A stretch of 64,000 nucleotides of DNA, from assembly GCA_001465935.1 (NCBI GenBank), contig LNKV01000038.1, forward strand, positions 442,176 to 506,175, in the 5' to 3' direction. Below the pieces are notes generated by a model. That model was not told where the DNA came from. It saw only the letters and a program-made list of their open reading frames with translations, and made no database searches. The position numbers and the translations under genes are program-made. Shown piece by piece: positions 58,159 to 64,000 of this stretch (within the stretch, counting starts at the first letter, position 1; every line of letters begins with the position of its first letter). The DNA is from Clarireedia homoeocarpa. Its lineage: Eukaryota; Ascomycota; Leotiomycetes; Helotiales; Rutstroemiaceae.

Positions 58159-61029
58159 TTAATCATCCTCCTTCCGGTTACTCTTGTTCTTGAACCATTC
58201 CTCAAAACTCTCTTCTGCCGCCTCTTCATCTGCCTCAGCATCCATTCCTTCGCCATTTGGGTCATTGGTTTCATCGCCATCCTTCGGCACAGCCTCACCG
58301 TCAGCTCCATCGTGGTCTCCGATTCCTTTATCTGCAGTCTCTCTCTTTCCTTGAGGAATAATCTTGCCAATGATCGCAGAGCTTGCAGCGGAGACTAGTA
58401 GACCAGGACCAACGCTGGCCACGAAACTGCCAATCTTTTTCACACCTCCCCATAGCTTTCCAAGGAAGCTTTCTGAATGCCCTTTTGGAGTGAAATCACC
58501 GAGTTCTAGAACAGTTTCTAATGCCGCATCGGCTAAGACTATCCGTGATCTGAGGCCCTCACTCATTTCATTAGGCTCAGCAGCTTCTTGATCTGCACCT
58601 TCCACGTCTCCAGCTTCGTCCGCCTCCAAGGACTCAACGAGATCTGGAATGCTCTCACCCAGAGATTCCGTACCAGCACTTTCGTTGAGTAGTGAAGCAA
58701 TGCTCTCATTGCCGGTCTCAGCCTCGGAATATTTCAGAAGTCGTCGGATCAGACCCTCAAGGTCGATCTTGACCTTAGGCATGTGATCGGTCGCTCCATT
58801 CCCCTTCGTTGGTTTTCCTGCAGGCGTCTTGGGAACTTTAGGCACGCGAGGTAAGCCTTCATTGCCTCCAGAGGAATCGAAATTCTCATCCCCGTTTGCT
58901 TCTCTTTCCTCATCTGCTCTGTCACCTTCCGCATCTCCAATAGCTTCTCCACCTTGGTCATCTAGGCTGGTCGATTCTTTCTTTGACTTCTTTTTGAAGA
59001 GGCTACCAATACCAGATAAAATGGCGCTAGCCGCTGTACTCATTGCCACATTGACAAGCTTGTCGCCAATAGTACCCTGCGAAGAAGGTTTGCAGTTCCA
59101 GAACCCTTCCACTTGATTGTTAGTCTTGATAGAATGCTGCGACAACTTATCAAAAATACCCATTTCCTGCTTTGTTTTAGAGTCCAGCGAGAGAATAGTA
59201 TCAAGTGCGGCTTCGGCTAAGATGGCGCGGCCCAAAGCGCCCTGATCAATTGACTCTGAGGTTTCTGCATCTTCTCCGGCTTCCAGTCGCGTTTTTGTCC
59301 TCTTATGCATAGTATGCAAAATTGCGTGGCCGTACAAAGCAGCTAATCTGCCAGTGCGGCCGAAAGAAGGAGGGAGACCAACCGCAGAGAGGCGATTGTG
59401 AAAATCTAGGGTGAACGCGCGTCCCTGCTCCCAAGTCCTCTTGAATTGATACGCTTCTGAAGCGGGATCTGGCTGATCTTCATTGCTTTCATTAGCTGGG
59501 TCTTGGTTGTAATCGACTGCTTCGCCATTTGGATCTGCTTCAAACGCCTCGTCATCACCACTCTCTGAGGTTGGGTATTGCATTTCAATCCAGGATATCT
59601 CAAGCGGAGCCTTCGCTAACTTCGTATCTGATGTGGTGAGGGCTTGGATGTAAGGTTCAAAAATGTTCCCCATGGGTCCTATCAAACTGGCCTGGTTGAC
59701 CTTACCACCCATGACATGCACCGCAATAGAGACATTGTCCTTGCTTCGAATAACAGGACCCCCGGAATTACCACCGAATGTGTCTGCCATAAAAATCAGC
59801 CAGATCCATACCTCCATCGACTGTGTATTGAGCCCCAAAATGGCTCTACCAGTTAGATGACTAGGGAGACCTACCAATTTTATATTGGAGCATTCGAGCC
59901 TTTGTTACATCGAACTTCACATTCTGAAAGCATTCATACATATATTCGCCCCGATCCAAGTCCCTGAGACGCGTGTTAGCAATATCTGACTGCATTCTCT
60001 TCTACCGGGCTCGGAACATCCGAACAATAGTAGTTGAGACACATTAATACGCACAATAGCAGTAAAATTCTCACTTACCCTGGATAGCCAACAACTCCAA
60101 GATTAATAGTTCCAGTCAGTGGTGTGTTCTCGAACTTAAAAGGTTTGATTCCTTTGAAGGGCATCTGCAATTTGATGAATGACACATCATTATGTGATTC
60201 ACCACTCTTTAGCCATTCGCATGTGGTCGCCACTTTGATGCCTTTGCGGAATTGAACATTTGGAGAACCTAAAATATTGTCAATCTTCTCCAATATTTAG
60301 ATTGCTGCAAGGTCTTGATGCAAAATTTGACGTGGTGTCGACCTACCAATCGAGCTACGGCCCTCATAACCAATGTAGGCTTTGATCTCAGTAACTTGGT
60401 TGAGACTATGTTCCCAGTCAAATACACAGTGACCTGCGGTGACTACTACATCGGCGCTAATGAGCCAGCCGGTAGCAATCAATGTCTTGCGACCAGAACT
60501 TCCTTGGTAGATTAAGAAGAGTTTGACTATGGCTTCAAGGTGGAAAGAGTCTGTCAGTAGGAGCTCCGATACCCCGGAGAAGGGGGAACTTACATCTGTA
60601 CTTTCCTCCAGGACTATAGTCCTTAGCACTGACCCTCTTTCTGTCGTCCTGTTCAAAAACAGACTCTACAGGGCCATAAGTAGAGAGAACTGCCTCGAAG
60701 CTCTCTGGTGCCTTCGCGCTGGTATTTTTCAAGCTCCAGACAACCGCTGTACTTGTCTTGAGCTTCTTTGCGGCGTTTGCAGCGGCAGTCTTGCTAGTGA
60801 GCGTCTTGGAAGTTCCAATGACTGTTGGAACGTAGACCTTGGGAAAAGGAGATGGCAATGTTCCACCAGGCTGGGTGGGTTTTGGGATAGTACTGGCTGG
60901 AGTCTTTCCGTTACTTGGCTTAGTTTTGGGAGGAACTGTCAGCCGAGCTGGTTTGGTAGAGGTTACATCGACATCCTCTGTGTTTACAGCCTCCCAAAGT
61001 TCTGAATCTTTTCGAATCTGTCCCGGCAT
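58159..61029 (-). CDS. V8-like trypsin-fold serine protease with duplicated C-terminal module
   Basis: Predicted serine endopeptidase of the S1B/V8 type. Exons 60594-61029, 60347-60550, 60079-60268, 59875-59963 and 58159-59783, with GT-AG introns of 43-115 bases, give 847 residues. No signal peptide is seen at MPGQIRKDSELW, so it is probably intracellular. An N-terminal Pro/Lys/Thr-rich region of about 140 residues precedes the protease. The catalytic triad is complete: His186 (VVVTAGHCVFDW), Asp241 (SHNDVSFIKL) and Ser313 (TFGGNSGGPVI). After about residue 350 comes a long C-terminal region with acidic linkers. It contains two related units: GRAILAEAALDTILSL (59186-59233) with STAASAILSGIGSLF, and SRIVLADAALETVLELGDF (58498-58553) with LLVSAASSAIIGKI. 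Such hydrophobic Ala/Gly-rich segments could be membrane-active (inference). Confidence 0.85.
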
Positions 61030-63781
61030 TTTTGCAGTTGATATAGTGGTATTTTCTAGGCCTGTAGATAGATTTCGATTGAAGATTGGTTTTGTCTGCT
61101 GTTGTTCGTCTGTTGATGGGATAAGGTAAGTTTAAATATACTTTTATGGTGACACGGAACTCCTCGATAGACCATGACATACCTTCTGTTCACAAAGTAG
61201 GTCGACTTACATGTTCAGCTTCGCCCAATGTCCAACGCCATCTCGAGCACGTTTTTCGAAAGTCGCGACGGCGCGCCATTTTTTGAGAGCATCTTCCACA
61301 TCATCTTGGCCCGCGAAGAGCTTGCATATCATAAGATGCAGAGGGCACTTTCACCGTGCTCGCGATCGAACAAATTGACAATTTACCTCTCTGAAATTCT
61401 GAATGGTGTAAAGTGGCTTGTTTTTCAATTATAATGAAGTCTTTGTCAACCAATGACATGACTCCGATGAGTCTCGTCCAAGTTTACCATTGCAGACGAA
61501 TAAACTTTCCCATAACAATCCTTGGTAAGCTGGATATATTAAATATCAGCCAAAGATCGCGGCCCCAGCTTCGTGTCATGATATCGTATGATCACCAGGC
61601 AACTTGTAGCTTACTTTCATGTATATTATTTCTCCATGCCGGAATAGTGTCCTTTTGCATGGCTGGAGGGCATCAAAATGATTGGCCAATTCCCGCCACA
61701 ATCCGCTGTAATTTTTTTGCTTACACAACAGCCAAGACATAACTGTCACCGGTCAGGCCATCAACCCGCGGAGGTAAGTATATGAAAAATGGAAACTTCC
61801 CCAGTACCCCGCTCGACACTTTCTTTTCTGATTGCCCATGCATAGCGGTGGTGAAATTGAGGTTGAGTGATACTCATGCAACCGCGGGATATCTAATTGG
61901 GATCATTCGACTTCGAGATCATTCGACTCAGTGGTCGGAAAAGAAACCGAAAAAGTTTCAAGGAAGAATCTTTCGATTCAATCAGGCAATAAACATACGG
62001 TTTCCTATACAACACAGCAGCGTTCCTTGTGAAGCAAGCGTGGTGAGTCAGCTTTCCTCAGGTGAGTAGATTGTTCAGCCAGGAGCTGTGGCATTGCAAG
62101 TTCACTTTACACACAGAGACAAATGGGTAGTTGTAACATGGAAGTTGTCTAGTCCATTACTGTTGTTCTGCAGGAATATCGAGAAGATGTATCATATCAG
62201 CTCTCCTTCCTCAACTTTTGTCTGCGGGAAGTGCTAGTAAAAGGGCTTCTAAGGCCACCGGACTTGGAATACTGATCACTGCTTGCATACCACAGCCTAG
62301 CACCGGACTTTTAAGGGCCATATCACTTGTGGTGGCAGTACCAGCTTCTTGGTGTGACCTGCAGGTCGTCGATTTTCAGTCCGGATTGCAGGAAGGATCG
62401 GCCACGTATACTGTGCCAAGATATTCTCCCGCAATACTGTGCATCTATGACTAGACCGACTTGACGCCTACAACATCACCGGCTCTGGCGGCAAGAATCG
62501 AAAGTTTTATCAACTTACTGTGTCAGTCCACGTATGGATCTAGACATCAACGCAAACCAGGACGTTCTTCCCTCTGTTCTGGCATAATGTGGCTGTGGAC
62601 AAGGTTCCCCGCGCTTAATCCTGAATCTGCTTGATGCAGCTTCATGGGTCGAAGGCCTTTGCTTGGGACTGTATTGTGCAGTTTGATGTTTTGGCAAAGA
62701 GAGAGGTCAAGCTCCGTTCACCGCGTTTGGCTACGTGCCGCAGACCGCTTTCGATCTGGCAAAGATCATTGGGATAGCTGATTCTGCAATGCAGAGGCGC
62801 ATTCAGTCTAGTCTCTGCTTAGACACTTGACTCGGAAGATTACAGAGTAGACTATCTGGATAAAGCTTTAGCAATCTGAAGTTCCGGGGGTGTCTTGATG
62901 GGGGAAGGCATTGCATATGTGAGCTGCACGTCGTACTGAAAGTTTTGATGGTCGCTTCGCTGAGATGACTCTGACAGACGCTGGGTAGATGGGACATATG
63001 CAGTAACTTATGTCACCCAAAGCAGCTATGACTGTAGTTATATATGGCTAACGGTCATGTGACTGTGTGAAACTCTTATCTCCTCAGCATCACCTGTGTC
63101 ATTTACTATGACTGATAAGAGATGAGACATCAATTCTTGTCGTTGGAGGTCTGTATCTCTCACTTTGCTCGTCGAAACTTCCGGCCGGTGGGCTTGCAGT
63201 ACCGAGAGTTTCGGGTTCGGGCACGAGAGCGACACCACATCGACTGTTTCAGTGAACTATGTTAGATGTGCGAGGCCAAATACAATTTGAGTCGGATCGC
63301 TGGGGGGGCTCAAGTAGCTGAGCAGTCTACAGCGAATGATATTATACTTGATCGACGTCCATCTGCTGTAGGGCTGCCCACTCTTATGAAGTTAGTGCTC
63401 GTGTGGAAATTTATCATGGCAGGTTTATTGTTGTTATACGATACAAAGGAAGAAAGGGAGTAATGTGACATCGCTTTACCTTGAAATGCAGTGCAGATAG
63501 CTTTTATTCAATGTTAAGGTTAAGTTTTGTGTGCTGTGAGGAACCATAGAGCATAAATTTTCGAGGTTCGGGTTATTCGTCCTACTGTAAGACAACATCA
63601 GACGAAAGGACAATTAATATCCGAATCGCTGCTCCAAACTATCTTCCTGAAAAATGTACTCTAGGTGTCCCTATGCCGAGTTGACGATTCCAGGTGTTGT
63701 TGTAGCGATACGATTCATGTTACTTGTTACCAGTATTTATGAAGAATGGTAGTTAATCGGAGATACAGTATATACACACCA
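61030..63781. other. Gene-poor gap of 2.75 kb
   Basis: Promoter of the protease on the left, 3' flank of the transferase on the right. Open frames at 61413-61742 (+), 61782-62069 (+) and 62218-62454 (+) have no recognised features. A short gene with unrecognised introns cannot be excluded. Confidence 0.45.
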
Positions 63782-64000
63782 CTACTTCTTCGCATCGGCC
63801 TTCATACCTGCCTGAACCCACTTTCTAGATTCTTCAGCGTGTTTTTTGATTTGCTCAGGATCATTCTTCAAATCCTTGATTTTATGAGGGTCTGGTACGT
63901 GACGGCCCTTCTCCACCCCAGGTCGCTTCTCCATTCGCTCATCCCATGCTTTCAGTGCTGGGAACTCATCGATATCAACACCGGCCCAGAAGGCGGATGT
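63782..64000 (-). CDS. Glutathione S-transferase, Ure2-like (C-terminal part)
   Basis: Only the last 72 residues and the stop (63782-63784) are in the window; the 5' part lies to the right. The frame is open to base 64000 with TSAFWAGVDIDEFPALKAWD, then ERMEKRPGVEKGRHVPDPHK and a lysine-rich tail ending KADAKK. The D-E-F-P-x-L-K-A-W-x-E-R-M-x-x-R-P-G-V pattern is the final helix region of fungal Ure2/GTT-like glutathione transferases, and the tail RHVPDPHKIKDL is typical of the mould subgroup. It would conjugate or reduce electrophiles with glutathione in the cytosol. The active-site N-terminal domain cannot be inspected. Confidence 0.85.
   Translation of the reverse strand, partial: TSAFWAGVDIDEFPALKAWDERMEKRPGVEKGRHVPDPHKIKDLKNDPEQIKKHAEESRKWVQAGMKADAKK

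Overview
This window is nuclear DNA of a filamentous ascomycete (Pezizomycotina). Its genes carry introns of mostly 43-125 bases with CTAAC/CTGAC-like branch sites, and it holds typical mould families: Zn2Cys6 and Clr5 regulators, WSC, GMC, GtaA-type glutaminase and DUF7918 proteins. The general look suggests Leotiomycetes, which is an inference. Codon use is balanced, genes lie on both strands without operons, and no tRNA, rRNA, CRISPR array or intact transposon was seen. Exon joins were worked out by eye from splice signals and reading frame.

Layout. 1-7 kb: a 5'-truncated Zn2Cys6 regulator, a frame-broken hypothetical gene, a GNAT acetyltransferase and an ISG12/IFI6-like membrane protein. 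7-14 kb: a Clr5-TPR regulator, a 2.5 kb gene-poor gap and a two-WSC-domain surface protein. 14.7-20.4 kb: NatB catalytic subunit (NAA20), a decayed cytosolic glutaminyl-tRNA synthetase copy, and a conserved protein whose 3' end was remodelled by a 61-bp tandem duplication. 20.4-24.9 kb is a gene-poor gap with a strong nested hairpin. 24.9-37.6 kb: Myb-like regulator, Ap4A phosphorylase, secreted GMC oxidoreductase, SDR and secreted glutaminase. 38.4-47.5 kb: Tra2-like RRM protein, a 4 kb gap, a Pif1 helicase with an RNase H1-type N-terminal domain, and a one-cysteine peroxiredoxin. 47.8-64 kb: F-box-like protein, small secreted cysteine-rich protein, DUF7918 protein, NDUFS5 head-to-head with Sec39, a V8-like serine protease with a duplicated C-terminal module, and the 3' end of a glutathione S-transferase.

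The genes mix housekeeping roles (NatB, Ap4A phosphorylase, NDUFS5, Sec39, Pif1, peroxiredoxin) with secreted or surface proteins (WSC, GMC, glutaminase, cysteine-rich protein) and regulators. I see no co-directed biosynthetic cluster or single multi-gene system. The observations most worth following are the protease with the repeated hydrophobic module, the two GC-AG introns (one in a Tra2-like splicing factor, with a stop just inside the intron), the open frame directly after the Pif1 stop, two 24-nt perfect palindromes (one inside a longer hairpin), and the decayed glutaminyl-tRNA synthetase copy.
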